From positions 23,981 to 87,980 of the forward strand of contig JAQXJX010000016.1 of NCBI GenBank assembly GCA_029009155.1: 64,000 nt of DNA. The letters run 5' to 3'. Of this stretch, positions 22,573 to 33,685 are shown piece after piece (within the stretch, counting starts at the first letter, position 1; each line of letters starts with the position of its first letter). This DNA comes from Mycoplasmataceae bacterium. GTDB lineage: Bacteria > Bacillota_I > Bacilli_A > Mycoplasmatales > Mycoplasmoidaceae. A program made the translations under genes and the position numbers. The notes beneath the pieces were generated by a model that did not search any database, was not told where the DNA came from, and saw only the letters and a list, made by a program, of their open reading frames with translations.

Positions 22573-24454
22573 GTTCTTCATCTTTAACTTTTTTTAATTC
22601 TTTAAGAATGCTTACAAAAATCTCTTTTGGATCCATTGTTTTTAAATTATCAATTAAAGTTTTATAGTCTTCATAAATTTCATGGTTAATATCTTTAAGA
22701 TCCCTAAGACCTTCATTATTTTCAGCATCAATATAAAATTGCAAAAATGAAACAATTATACATGTAGGTAAAAAAGTAAAACATAAATCTTTTCTATTTC
22801 TTTCTGAATCACTATTTTTTAAAAAATAACAACAATATTCATTTTGCTTGTTAACAAGAATTTGTATTGTTTTTTCTTTATAAAGGTGTTTAATCATGAA
22901 AGGATAAGAATTATCATAATTTCATTCATTTTGATAAATAATTTCAAAATGAAATTCAACATCAAAAATTTTTAAAGAGATATTATCTATTTGTGTATTA
23001 TTTTCGTCATAATGTGTTTTTGAATGTGTTATGGTAGGTAGACTTTTTGTAAATGAATCATTACGCTTTTTCAAGCTATTAGATGATTCTTTTTTTCCTT
23101 GATCTTCAAAATATTTTTCTGTATCTTTTAGAGCATTTAATATTTCTTTTATGTCAGAATATTTGCTTTTTCAAAAATTTTCTATATCATCACTAGTTTT
23201 ATAACCACCATTAATAGATCCTCATTTAAAATCTTTCTTATTTCTTTCAGGAGATTCGATTCCTGTTAAATCAATTCATCCAAACATTCTTCTAATGGTA
23301 TTATTTCCTCCATTGTTTTGACCATTATTACTACAGAAATTTGCAAATTTTTCAATTCCATTGTCATTACCTAAATTAAAACCATGTTTAATACATCTAT
23401 GCTTATGTATTAATGTAATCCCACACATTTCAAAATATGAATGATTAGAATTATTATTTTTACATTTATATCCTAATATTCCTCAATTAATTTTTATGTT
23501 TTTATTTATTTCAGGTATATTTATAACATCATTAAAATATAGTTCCTTATTTGGATTTTTCAATAAATCAATTCAATTAGTAATGGAATTATTTTCCACA
23601 TCAACACCATTCTTTTTACATGTATTAATAAAGTGTTCATAAAATTTATCAGTAGATATATCAATGTTAGAATTTTCTGATTTAATATTATCTACTGTAT
23701 TTTTGATACTATAAAAATTTTTAGGTATAAACCCCTCGACCTTTATATTTTCTTCTTCTTTTCCTATTGAATCAACATATTTAAAATTTATTTCTAAATT
23801 TTGCTCTTTAATTAACTGATGATATCTTCAACCCAATCCATCAATTAATTCTTTTTTTAACTTTTTTACATTAGAAAAATGTCTTGTATTTAATGTTTCT
23901 TTAATTACTATTATTGTCCCAGATGTTAGTGAAGTAAGTTCATTATTACAAATATTATCATTTATAGTGTCTATGTGAAATTTTACAGGTTCTGATTTGT
24001 TTTTTTCATCATAATTGAAATTAACATAATATTGTCCTTGAATTACATGATTAATAGGTTTTGTATAGATCTCAAATTTATTACCAAGTTGAAAAATTCC
24101 ATATTTCATTCCAACTCCATATTGATTTAGATTATTATCACTTTTACCAAATACATATCCAGGTTGTAGTGCATTTTTTAATTCTTCATATGTCATACCA
24201 CCTGCATTATCAACTATTTTAATCAAGCACTTGTTCTCATCAATATTAAAGTCAATTTTTAAACCTTTTACATCAATATCTTCAGAATCTTGGCTAATTT
24301 TTTTAATCTTAGAAGAATATGAAGCAATTGAATTATCAATAAATTCAGAAAAAGAATAAATTTGACGTGATTCAACAGTTTGAAAATTTTTTACTAAGGC
24401 ATCATATGTATAGTCTATTGAAAAAGTTTCGTTATCTTTTATCTTGCTTTCCAT
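22565..24454 (-). CDS. MORC/MutL-like GHKL ATPase, defence operon gene 2
   Basis: A 629-residue protein. The Bergerat ATP-binding fold is clear at the N-terminus: N box FSEFIDNSIA (about 35-44), G1 box KIVDNAGGM (about 79-87), G2 box YGVGMKYG (about 112-119). The spacing and the EFIDNS sequence match bacterial MORC proteins that sit next to Z1 helicases. It probably acts as an ATP-gated DNA clamp that senses or loads other subunits. The C-terminal 400 residues are unassigned. It follows the PAPS-reductase-like gene by one base and overlaps the Z1 gene. Confidence 0.9.
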
Positions 24455-24455
24455 A

Positions 24456-25589
24456 TTAAATATATTCCTTTATTATTTTTGATCTTGTTTTTTGATCAAT
24501 TTTTGTATTTGTTCTGTTCTCGATTTGATCCAATATTTTATTTAAGTTATTTAAAAAATTTTTATCACTGTATCATTCTTCAATCAACCTTTGTCTTTTA
24601 TTAAAATATTCTTGGTATCTTTCATCTGGCACATTAATTTTAATACCAGCATCTGCAAGTGGTTTATACATGTTTATTTTTCCATACATATATTTTTTGT
24701 ATAAACTTGGGTAGTGCTCATATAAGAGTTCATATCTGCTTTTTGCTATTCCTTTTTCACTAAGTTTTTGCTCGAAACTTAAACCAAATCCACAAGCGAT
24801 ACATCCAGTTCTTAATCACCCCATATCATATGCTTTACTGTAGGGAATGTTATATTTTTTTATATATTTTCATATATCTTCATCCCGCCACAGGCTAATG
24901 GGCCTACATCTTAAACCATAAACAGATTCAAAAATACATCCGTTTTTTAATCAATTAGTTCTTCTTAATTGGGATTCAAAAACAGTTGTTCCATTAATTT
25001 GAGGTGTTTTGTTTGTTTTAATTTTTCCTTTTAAATAAAAGCAACATTTATCAGTTAACTTATAGTCTATAAGTGTTTCATCTAAAAAATGAAGTTTACT
25101 TTTTGGAATTTTTCTTGATTTTTTTAAACCAAAGCACGCCAATGTTCAATTACCTAATGTTTTTGATGTTCTAACATTATTTATTTTTTCAGCCACTTCT
25201 TTAGATAAAACTGGATAACCAACATTATTTACAATTCATTCAAAATCATGATATGGTTTAACAAAAGTTGTATCATCAATTGTTTTTAAGAATTTAGCTA
25301 TTTCTGGATGAAAAAGTTCAGCTGCTGTTAATGACTTTATATTGGGGTCAATTCTATGAACTAAATGCCTTACTACACAGCTATCCTTACCACCACTAAA
25401 AGCAATAATGGGTTTTTCAGTGTTAGATGATTGACATTGTTTTAAAAAACTTTTTATTCTAGATAAAGCAATTTTTTCTTTCTCTTCAAAAGTTAGTTCT
25501 TTCTCTTTATTAATTAAAAAGTCTTTTCTACTGTTTTGTTCAGATTTTAATATTTTTAAATCAAAAATATCAAGTGAGGATTTAGACAT
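24456..25589 (-). CDS. PAPS-reductase-like PP-loop enzyme, defence operon gene 1
   Basis: A 377-residue protein. The PP-loop is IIAFSGGKDSCVVRH (about 61-75), the pyrophosphatase motif used by PAPS reductases, tRNA thiolases and DndC. Later comes DKCCFYLKGK (Cys 182/183) and RTGCIACGFG (Cys 263 and 266), likely metal or Fe-S ligands, plus the phosphate-type ESQLRRTNW. The start at 25589 has GTGGAGGG as SD; an in-frame GTG at 25601 lies within that SD. It resembles phage and plasmid PAPS-reductase-family proteins. It may adenylate and sulfurate a substrate; DNA modification is inferred from the operon. Confidence 0.87.
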
Positions 25590-25847
25590 ACAACCCTCCA
25601 CTTGTTAAATTTAAATTATTTTTATATATATATATATAAATGATATAAACATATTAATTAATTGTAATAATAGATATATTATATAAAACTATATGCAAAT
25701 GTTTGTTGATAATTCATGATATTATTAATCTAACGGCAATGTCATACACATACAATATAACAATTAAAAAAATATTAAAAACACTTATAGAAATTTTTGT
25801 GCAACACTTTTGCGATATTATTAATATTTTTCTAAAATAGAAATTAT
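25590..25847. promoter_or_regulatory. Divergent A+T-rich region upstream of the defence operon
   Basis: A 258-bp gap between the PAPS-like gene (minus) and the membrane protein (plus). It holds a (TA)n tract at 25622-25638 and a minus-strand TATAAT (ATTATA at 25678-25683) that may drive the operon. No coding frame or recognised operator is seen. Confidence 0.45.
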
Positions 25848-26603
25848 ATGTCTTATAGTACTGTCTTAAATTCTTCAATTGCCAACTTTATTTTTTATAC
25901 CATTTTACCTTTATTCATAATTGCCATTCTAAACATGGATATTTTTCAAGTTATAGGTAAAAAACATTACATGAAAAATATAACAAAAGCAAAAATAGAT
26001 GAAGAAGCAAAGAAAATATTTAAAAGTGATTGGTCAATATCTTGTGTTGAAAACTTTATTTATTTTGCTCAAAATAAAATAACTGATTTAATATTTTTTA
26101 TTTTGAGTATTATGATTTATTGAGGCTTTGCTATTACAACAACAAATAAATGCGGTTATTTTATTTGATTTAATTATATTTCCTTATTTTTTCACATTAT
26201 ATTTTTAGCTTGATTTATATCAAGGTTATTTTCTATGAAACTTAAATACTTTTTTACCAAAATAGTAAGAAAAAAAACAACTTATTTTCAGTGGATTAAT
26301 ATAGACAATATTAATGAAAGTTTACTTGAATTAAAATCAATAAATTTCAATCCGAATTCTAAAAAAGATAAACAACAAGTTAAACAAATTTTTCAGTTAA
26401 TTAGTCAAATACAATACTTTATTAATATTAATGACAAATTTCCATTATTGTCTTCTTGTTTATTGTTATATTACAAATTATCTATTTACCAAAATAGCGA
26501 TAATAATGAAGTTATTGAATTTGTTAATAATACTTTTATAAAAAATATTTCTATAAATGAAAATGCAATTAAAGTAATGAAAGGTCTTGATGAATACAAA
26601 TAA
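25848..26603 (+). CDS. Hypothetical membrane protein next to the defence operon
   Basis: A 251-residue protein. Three hydrophobic segments occur at about residues 10-30, 75-95 and 100-125, separated by a charged loop, and the C-terminal 120 residues are soluble and Asn/Lys-rich. TGA supplies Trp. The family is not recognised. It is transcribed divergently from the MORC-Z1 operon and could be an independent gene or an accessory effector; nothing in the sequence decides this. An A+T-rich stretch and a terminator follow. Confidence 0.7.
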
Positions 26604-26902
26604 TAAAGTACTTGTTAGATTTTAATACTTGTATCATATATGATTAGAGTAATCTATCTATTTAAATCAAAATTTATTAACCCTAAAATTAAATAAAATT
26701 ACTGGTTTTATATGGATATATTTCTATTAGTAAATTTAATTTATTTATAATGCAAAATAGTGGCATAGTTAATACCATTACAACCCCTCATAGAGGGGTT
26801 GCTTTATTTATTAAAATACTCTAAAATTTATAGAGAGGATGGAGTAGCATATCATATATGTAATATATGATAATATGTTTTTTTCTACAAAAAGGGGTAA
26901 AT
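26604..26902. other. Non-coding region with terminator
   Basis: Nearly 300 bases with no coding frame. A TATAAT (26748-26753) lies about 40 bases before the strong hairpin at 26782-26800, so a short transcript could be made, but no structure other than the terminator is convincing. A TATATGATATA-type palindromic stretch and the SD GGGGTAA belong to the next gene. Confidence 0.4.
26782..26810 (+). terminator. Strong terminator hairpin
   Basis: AACCCCTC (26782-26789) / GAGGGGTT (26793-26800), loop ATA, then GCTTTATTTATT. One of the few G+C-rich hairpins outside the rRNA. Confidence 0.85.
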
Positions 26903-27671
26903 ATGAGAACGAGAAAAAATATTTTAAAAATTAGTTTAGGATTAACTGCAACTACTTCATTATTTGGAGCATGTTATAGTTTATGTGCAAATAAATCCAC
27001 TTTACTAAAGAGTATATCTTACAATGAAATAACAAGAAAATCAATTGATGCGAAAAAACTTGGAGCAGATAAAGGCTATATTGATATTGAATATACAGAC
27101 CCTAGTCATTGTAAAATCACTGACAGACATTGATTTGCTGCCTCTAAAAGTTTTAACTTCAATGGTGGGAAATTTATACAAGATGGAATTGAATATACAA
27201 TCACAGAATTAGGCTTAAGCGCATTCTTTTGTCTTATAGTTGATTGAAACTTTAAAGAGTGTAATCTAACTATTCCTGGTACTATCAAAAAAAATTGGAG
27301 ATCAAGCATTTCACATGAATGCATCAACTATTGGTAGTAAAGAAATTATTAGTATTGCATTTGAAGAAGGCGTAGAGGAAATTGGTGAAGCAGCATTTTA
27401 TAAATGTGATGATTTAACTAATAAAACAATTAAATTACCAAATAGTATTAAACACATTGGTAATATTGCATTTGCTATGAAAAGTTTAGATGTGTTAGAT
27501 CTAAGCACATTAGATCATGTAATTAAACTTGATGCTAATCCACTTGAATATCAAAAAGGTGCTTTTTATGGAGATGGTATTAAGAAAATCATTGTTAAAA
27601 ATCAAATGATGAAAGACAAATACTGTAATGATGAATATTGATCAGGGGCCCAAGACTTATTTGTTTACTAG
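26903..27671 (+). pseudogene. LRR-type (BspA-like) lipoprotein with a poly-A frameshift
   Basis: Starts MRTRKNILKISLG after AAAAGGGGTAA, with a lipobox-like LFGAC (Cys about 20). The first frame runs to a TAG at 27335 (144 residues); the natural continuation is one frame away after A8 at 27287-27294. With seven A's it would read GTIKKIGDQAFHMNAST and then FEEGVEEIGEAAFYKCDDL, a leucine-rich repeat of the BspA type, ending at 27671. The total would be about 255 residues. The full protein would be a surface adhesin-like lipoprotein. The A8 tract may be a phase-variable switch, a true mutation or a sequencing error. Confidence 0.7.
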
Positions 27672-27697
27672 TCTATGTTTATAAAATAATTTAAGAG

Positions 27698-27723
27698 ATA
27701 CTGTCAAAATGACAGTATTTTTT
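27698..27723 (+). terminator. Terminator after the LRR lipoprotein
   Basis: ATACTGTCA (27698-27706) / TGACAGTAT (27710-27718), loop AAA, followed by a T run. Confidence 0.9.
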
Positions 27724-27886
27724 GTTTGTTTAGAATAGAAAAGTTAATTTACACTACTTTTAGCATATAAAACTTAAATTAAATTAGTCAATCCTATTTA
27801 CTTAAAACAATCTTATATTATCTATTGTTGTTATTGTATCTAACAATTTATTAAAATTGTTTTGTAAAGAAAACTATAATTTAAGT

Positions 27887-28117
27887 ATGGTCTTAACAAG
27901 TAAATTCAAAGGTAAAACAGTTTTGATTAAACAGATTAACTTTAAAGACCCTCACATTCTCCATAAACTAGAAAACATTGGACTATCTGCAGGCAGCATA
28001 GTTAAAATTCTAGATTATGACAAAAATGAGGATTTGTTACACATTGATATTTACAATGTTGACTATGTTTTTAGAACAAAGGATTGTGAAAACATCGATG
28101 TCGAAGAAGTCAAATAA
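27887..28117 (+). CDS. feoA: Ferrous iron transport protein FeoA
   Basis: A 76-residue SH3-fold protein: MVLTSKFKGKTVLIKQIN, then HILHKLENIGLSAGSIVKI, typical of FeoA. It is thought to bind FeoB and modulate its GTPase. The open frame extends to an ATG at 27857, but the ATG at 27887 fits the family length better; no clear SD distinguishes them. Its end overlaps the feoB start by 20 bases, so translation is coupled. Confidence 0.9.
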   Translation: MVLTSKFKGKTVLIKQINFKDPHILHKLENIGLSAGSIVKILDYDKNEDLLHIDIYNVDYVFRTKDCENIDVEEVK

Positions 28118-30257
28118 TAATCACTTTAATAACGTTGATTTTAAAGAGAGTAAAACCTTTAAGGAGTGACATAAAGATTTTCATTGTTGTAACACTAAAA
28201 GTAAATATTTAGATGCTAAAACAATAACTTTATTAATTGGTGCTCCTAATGTTGGTAAATCAACATTTTTTAATAAAATTACAACTTCTACTGCAAGCGT
28301 TTCTAACATTGATAGGATGACAGTTGATGATGCAATGGGTAGAATCAAAAAACATAAAGATCATGTAGTAATTGATTTACCAGGTCTTTATAATTTATCT
28401 CACCCTATTGATGAAGAATTAGTAGTAGCACATGAAATTTGTCATGAAAAATTTGATCGAATAGCTAATGTTATTGGTGCTCAATCTATTAAAAGAGATT
28501 TGTATCTTTCTATTCAAGCAATAGAAACAGGAGTATTATCAACTTTAGTTTTAAACATGATTGATGAAGTTAATTCTAAAATCATTGATTTACAAACAAT
28601 GAGTAAAATGCTAAATAATGTTACTATTATTCCAACTCAAGCAAATAGGAACAAAAACACAGATTTAGCCATAAAAAGTATTTTAAAAGATAAAGTAGTA
28701 GGTGAAAATCTAATCACTTATTCTCCAACCATTGAAAAATGAATTGATAAATTAGTAAAGATATTACCAAAGAGAAAAGTTAGCAGTAGATTTTACGCTC
28801 TAATGTTATTAGAAGGTAATGTTTATGTTAAATCTTTTTATCAATCACATTTCCCTAAGACATTTAAAGAAATTAATGATATTTTAGAACAAACAAAAGA
28901 TTTTGATTTTTCTACTGAAATTAAAAAAACAAGAATAGCTTTTATTGATAGATTAATTGATCAGTGCTTTAAGAATAAAACAACCGAAAATAAACAACCA
29001 ATACAATATTTAAAAAGTAATAAGGCAAAACAACATAAATTTGATAGTTTTATTCTTAATAAAGCATTTGGAATACCATTAGTAATTTTATTACTTGTGG
29101 CCATTTACTACATATCATTTGGACCATACATGGGTGGTTCATTAAAAGATTTATTTGACGAATTTTTGAATGGAGTTGTTTCAGAAAAAGGCTTAAAACC
29201 ATTATTTTTAGATGTATTTCATGCGAGTGAGTGGACAACAGATTTATTTGTTAGCGGAATATTTGGTGGTTTTTTTGCAGTATTAACTTTTTTACCTACA
29301 ATTATTATTCTTTTTACCTTAGTAAATTTAATCCAACAGATTGGTGTTATTTCAAGATTATCTGCTTTATTAGACCGAACATTTGAACATTTTGGCTTAA
29401 GTGGTAGAAGTGTTGTTAATTTAATCACTGGTTTTGGATGTAATGTACCAAGTGTTATGATGGCAAGAAGCTCAAATTCTAAAAAAGAAAAAATAGTTTC
29501 CATTATAATCTCACCTTTTATATCTTGTAGTGCTAGAGCAATTGTTTATTCGTTTATTTGTAATCTTATTATGGGAGCAACTTTTGGATGAATGGGCATG
29601 ATAGGATTAATGTTATTTAGTGCTATTATTGCTCTAACAATTGGCTTAATTTTTTCAAAAACAATGTTTAGAAAACAAAAATCATTTTTCATGATTGAAA
29701 TGGTTGATTGAAGAAAACCTGATTTTGTTGTTATTTTTAAAAATGTATGACTAGAAATTAAAAGTTTTGTTAAAAAAATCATCATCATTATTTTAATTGC
29801 TAATTTCTTGATTTGATTATTCCTTCATTTATCAATTAATGGCGCTATCATGGACGATAAAATTGATGAATCATTATTAGCATATGCTGGAAAAGGAATT
29901 AATTATCTAATGTTTCCTTTTGGTGGAAACAGTATCCATGGATGAGTTAATAATCCTAATGGATGAAAAATGACTGTTTCTTTAATTTCTTCCATTCCTG
30001 CTAAAGAAACCGCTATTAGTAATTTAGAAATTTTGTTTGGCGACGAACATGTACTTAATAGTTTCATGACTAATGAGTTACCAATTACTTTAAGTTATCT
30101 TGTGGTATTTATGCTATATATACCTTGTTTAACAACAATTCAAATAGTTAAAAAAGAAGGTGGATGAAAAATTTTAGGTATTAATTTGTCAATTATGATG
30201 AGTATTTCTTACATATTTGGAATACTAACTTACTGAATAACTTATGCATGTATGTAA
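28098..30257 (+). CDS. feoB: Ferrous iron transporter FeoB
   Basis: A 719-residue protein. The N-terminal GTPase domain shows G1 LLIGAPNVGKSTFF (about 46-59), G3 VIDLPGLYNL, and a G4-like LVLNMIDE. The membrane part includes LITGFGCNVPSVMMAR and SIPAKETAISNLEILFG, the two gate motifs with the conserved Cys and Glu. Residues 1-45 form an extra basic extension. It imports Fe(II) across the plasma membrane. It overlaps feoA by 20 bases, the usual feoAB operon. Several TGA are Trp. The membrane part has about 10 TM segments. Confidence 0.95.
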
Positions 30258-30300
30258 TTAGTTCATTATAATTATCAAAGAATATATAATTAAATATGCT

Positions 30301-31044
30301 ATGCTAGCCATTACAAGAAAAATATTTAGCAAAAAATGATTAAAAGCATTTTTAAAAGCAATTGCTTTAGTTTTTCCTGTTAGTTTCTTAATTTGTTTTT
30401 CAAATAGTTGTGCTAGTATTGATCAAAAAGATACATCAATAGCTATTACTGATGTTAAATGTATACCTAATGAAAATAGTTCAACAAATGTTACATTTAG
30501 CTTAATTGTTGAAAATCATACTATTTATGACATTAGTAATACTACTTTATACTTTAAATGTCTCAATGCATCAAAAGTTATAGATAGCCATAAGAAATTT
30601 GTTTGCAATTTAGAAGTTCCTCCAAATTTAATTAAAATTTCAAAATATAGTTTCGTTTTTGAAGATGAAATAAACAAAATTGAACTTGAATCATGCGAAT
30701 ATGATTGATTAGGACTATGAAAAAGTTATGAAGTATGATGAATAGTTGTAGTAGGTTCTTCTGCTATCGGTTTAATTACATTTGAAATTCTATTGTGATA
30801 TGGAATGTTAGATTGAATGATTAATTCAATTGAATCTTATTGATGAGCTTTAACTATTGGTTTTGTTACTTTTTTCATGTTTTTTGGTATCATTATTCCA
30901 TATTTTATGTTTGGTCCATGAACTTGAATTCCGGTAACAATGTCCATTTCTGCTTTCTTGTTTTTTATATTTAGCAGTACATGCTCATATGCTATTTATG
31001 TTAAAACAAGAAAAAATAAAAGAGTTAAAACAAATAAAAAATAA
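30301..31044 (+). CDS. Lipoprotein-like membrane protein
   Basis: A 247-residue protein. A signal-like N-terminus ends with FSNSC at about residue 40, a possible lipobox. An extracytoplasmic beta-rich stretch follows, then three hydrophobic segments (about residues 140-230) and a short basic tail. A lipobox followed by multiple TM segments is unusual, and the N-terminal helix may be a plain signal anchor. The second ATG (30301) is used because the earlier one (30296) hits a stop. The deoxynucleoside kinase begins 11 bases later. Confidence 0.7.
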
Positions 31045-31055
31045 GGGTTATTAAT

Positions 31056-31778
31056 ATGAAAAAGCCAGTTGATTATGATAAAAGATTAAAAACAAGATGC
31101 TTTTTAAATCAATGAAAAAAACAAAAAGAAGCCAATTGCATTGCTATTGGTGGTATGATTGCTGCTGGAAAATCTACCTTAGTTAATGCTTTATCAGAAA
31201 AATATGGGTTTGAACCTGTGTATGAATTAAGTAATAACAAAGATGATTTAATGTATATTTTGCTACAAAAAATGTATGAAAGAGAAGAAAAAGTAGCTGA
31301 ATCAGTTTGTCAATTACAATTCATTTTAAATCGATATGAACGATACAAAGAAGGTAATACAACAAATACTAATATTGTAAAAATTTTTGATCGATCAATT
31401 TTTGAAGACCGTTTATTTGCTTTCCATAATTTATTAGACCAACCTTCAGTTTTTGAATATTATGAACGTTTATGAAGAGAAAAGGTTAATGAGTTAGTTT
31501 ATAACGTTGGTACTCCTAAACTTTATGTAATCCTTGATATTAAATGAGATTTATTTGTTAAACGTTTATACAAACGTTCTAGAGATATTGAAATTAATAA
31601 CTTTGAAAAGAATAAGTTATACTTCCAATTATTAAACCAATCTTATAGTCAATATTTAAAAAATATATGTGATGCATATCGGATTCCTTATTTAGTTGTT
31701 GATGCTTCTAAACCTTTAACTGAAAAAATGAACATCATAATGAATAAGTTAAAAACTTTAAACATCCATAATAGTTAA
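31056..31778 (+). CDS. Deoxynucleoside kinase
   Basis: A 240-residue enzyme with Walker A AIGGMIAAGKST and the DRSIFEDRLF motif (Asp/Arg/Glu of the dNK family), then LIKR-type lid sequence KRLYKRSRDIE. It phosphorylates deoxynucleosides (deoxyadenosine or deoxyguanosine kinase type) using ATP and feeds nucleotide salvage, alongside the deoxyribosyltransferase at 7841. TGA is Trp in NQWKKQKE and elsewhere. A T-rich stretch follows, then the leader of the S10 operon. Confidence 0.92.
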
Positions 31779-31966
31779 TTCTTTTTGTAAAACCTCCTAT
31801 TAAAAAGCTATTTTATGCAATTTTTTGCTAAAAATAGATTTTTTATTGTATTATTTAAACACAACTAATCATTTTAAGATTGCTGATACACCAAGAAGTG
31901 TTGTCAAGTATCAGGGAACTTAAAAAACAAGTTGTTAGAGTATTTAAATCAAGGAGACAACAATAT
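31779..31966. promoter_or_regulatory. Leader region of the S10 ribosomal operon
   Basis: No gene here. A stem-loop CTGATAC (31883-31889) / GTATCAG (31908-31914) lies in the 5' UTR; ACAC/GTGT can form an inner pair. An SD AAGGAGAC precedes the S10 ATG. The hairpin is well placed for ribosomal-protein autoregulation (L4 in E. coli), but no L4 target is proved. Confidence 0.45.
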
Positions 31967-32272
31967 ATGAATCAAGAATTACGTATTAAGTTATTCTCAT
32001 ATGATCCAGATTTACTTGAAAAATCAGTAAAGAAGATTATTGAAATAGCTAAAGAAAGTAATTGTGAACTTAAAGGTCCTATTCCTTTACCTACAAAATG
32101 TGAAAAATTCACAATTTGTCGTAGTGTTCACGTTAACAAACCTTCAATGGAACAATTCGAAAGACGTACACACAAACGTTTAATCATTCTATCTAACACT
32201 AATGCAAAAGCGATTGATAGTCTTAAAAGATTAACAATTCCAAGTGGTGTAGAAATTCAAATCAAGTTATAG
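31967..32272 (+). CDS. rpsJ: 30S ribosomal protein S10
   Basis: A 101-residue protein beginning [17 protein letters not shown] and containing [14 protein letters not shown], the S10 signature. It is part of the 30S head and heads the S10-spc operon. A longer frame from 31880 has no support; the SD AAGGAGAC is 9 bases before the chosen ATG. L3 follows after 15 bases. Confidence 0.97.
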   Translation: MNQELRIKLFSYDPDLLEKSVKKIIEIAKESNCELKGPIPLPTKCEKFTICRSVHVNKPSMEQFERRTHKRLIILSNTNAKAIDSLKRLTIPSGVEIQIKL

Positions 32273-32287
32273 GAGATATAAAAGATT

Positions 32288-33040
32288 ATGAAATACATTA
32301 TTGGTAAAAAAGTAGGAATGGTACAAGTATTCGATGTTAATGGTAAAGTTTTACCAGCTACAGTAGTAACTTGTGAACCAAACAAAGTAATTAGTGTTAA
32401 ACCTAACAATACAATTGTTGTAGGTTACAAAGAAGTAGAAGAAAAGAAATTAAATAAACCACAATTAGGTTTCTTTAAAAAACTTGGATCTAAACCATAC
32501 CAAGTAGTATCTGAATTTAAAGATGTAAACCCTGAAATTAAAGCTGGTGATGAAATTAAAGTTGACAGCTTCAATAAAGGTGAATACATTGATGTTCAAG
32601 GATATACAAAAGGTCGTGGTTACACAGGTGCCATCGTAAGATGAAACTATAAAATTGGTCCTTTATCTCATGGTGCTGGTTATGCTCACCGTTACCAAGG
32701 TTCTATTGCATTTGGTCGTGGTGGTAGCCAAGGTCAAAGAGTTCCAAAAGGAAAGAAAATGGCAGGTCAATATGGTCATGAAATTATTACAACTGGTAAT
32801 TTAGTTGTAGTAGATGTATTACCTAAATACAATGCTATGTTAATTCTAGGTTCAATTCCTGGCCCACAAGGTTGTGATGTTTTAATTAAGTCATCTCAAA
32901 AGAAAGCTGATAAAAACATGACTTACACAATCATTAATAAAGAAATTCAAGAAGACATCTTAAAATCTAATGAACAATTAGAAAATAAAGAAGCTCTTCA
33001 CTCAGCAAATGTAGCTGCAGATGCTGCTAACAAGAAATAA
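32288..33040 (+). CDS. rplC: 50S ribosomal protein L3
   Basis: A 250-residue protein: [16 protein letters not shown] at the N-terminus and [10 protein letters not shown] near the C-terminus, containing the segment by the peptidyl-transferase centre. It helps start 50S assembly. It is about 40 residues longer than usual, with a lysine/glutamate-rich C-terminal tail. TGA is Trp at IVRWNYK. L4 starts 11 bases later. Confidence 0.97.
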
Positions 33041-33051
33041 GGAGGTTCACA

Positions 33052-33684
33052 ATGGAAAAAGTTAAGTTATTAAATTTAAAAGGCGAAACTGTTAAACAAG
33101 TTGAACTAAACGAAAACTTATTAGTTGATAAAATTGCAAAACAAGCAATGTTTGATGCAGTTATAGCTGAAAACGCAGGAAATCGTCAAGGTACTCATTC
33201 AACTTTAACAAAAGGTGAAGTTCGTGGTGGTGGTAAAAAACCATTTGCACAAAAACACACAGGTAATGCTCGTCAAGGTTCAATTCGTAACCCTCAATGA
33301 GTAGGTGGTGGTGTTGTATTTGGACCAAAACCTGGTAGAAATTACACAAAGAAAGTAAATGCTAAAGTAAGCAAATTAGCTTTCAAATCAGCAATTACTT
33401 TAAAAGTTAAAGATGCTTCATTATGCTTATTAGAAGATGCAGCTAAATTAACTAAACCAAGTACAAAAACAATTGTTGAAATGTTAGAAAAATGTGATTT
33501 TGCTAATAAGAAAGTTCTATTTGTTTTAAATGATAGCACAGACAATGTAACAAAATCTATCCGTAACATTGAAAAAGCTTGTGTTAAAGCTTACAACCAA
33601 GTTTCAACAAAGGATATCATGCATGCAAATGTAGTAATTATCCAAGAATCAGCTTGTGAAAAATTAGGAAAGGCTAATGCATAA
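33052..33684 (+). CDS. rplD: 50S ribosomal protein L4
   Basis: A 210-residue protein containing [19 protein letters not shown], the loop of L4 that reaches the exit tunnel, and TGA-Trp in NPQWVGGG. It is an early assembly protein and, in other bacteria, represses the S10 operon. An SD AAGGAGG precedes it. The end overlaps the possible early ATG of rplW. Confidence 0.97.
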
Positions 33685-33685
33685 T

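Noticed and set aside
20193..25589. Canonical Dnd/Ssp phosphorothioation system
   Set aside because: There is a DndC-like PP-loop protein but no DndA/IscS, DndD, DndE or SspB-like gene here, so the canonical system is not supported.
25622..25638. CRISPR or satellite repeat at the TA tract
   Set aside because: It is a simple dinucleotide run without spacers.
26604..26866. Possible tRNA or small RNA upstream of the LRR gene
   Set aside because: No cloverleaf, no TTCRA loop; only a terminator hairpin is supported.
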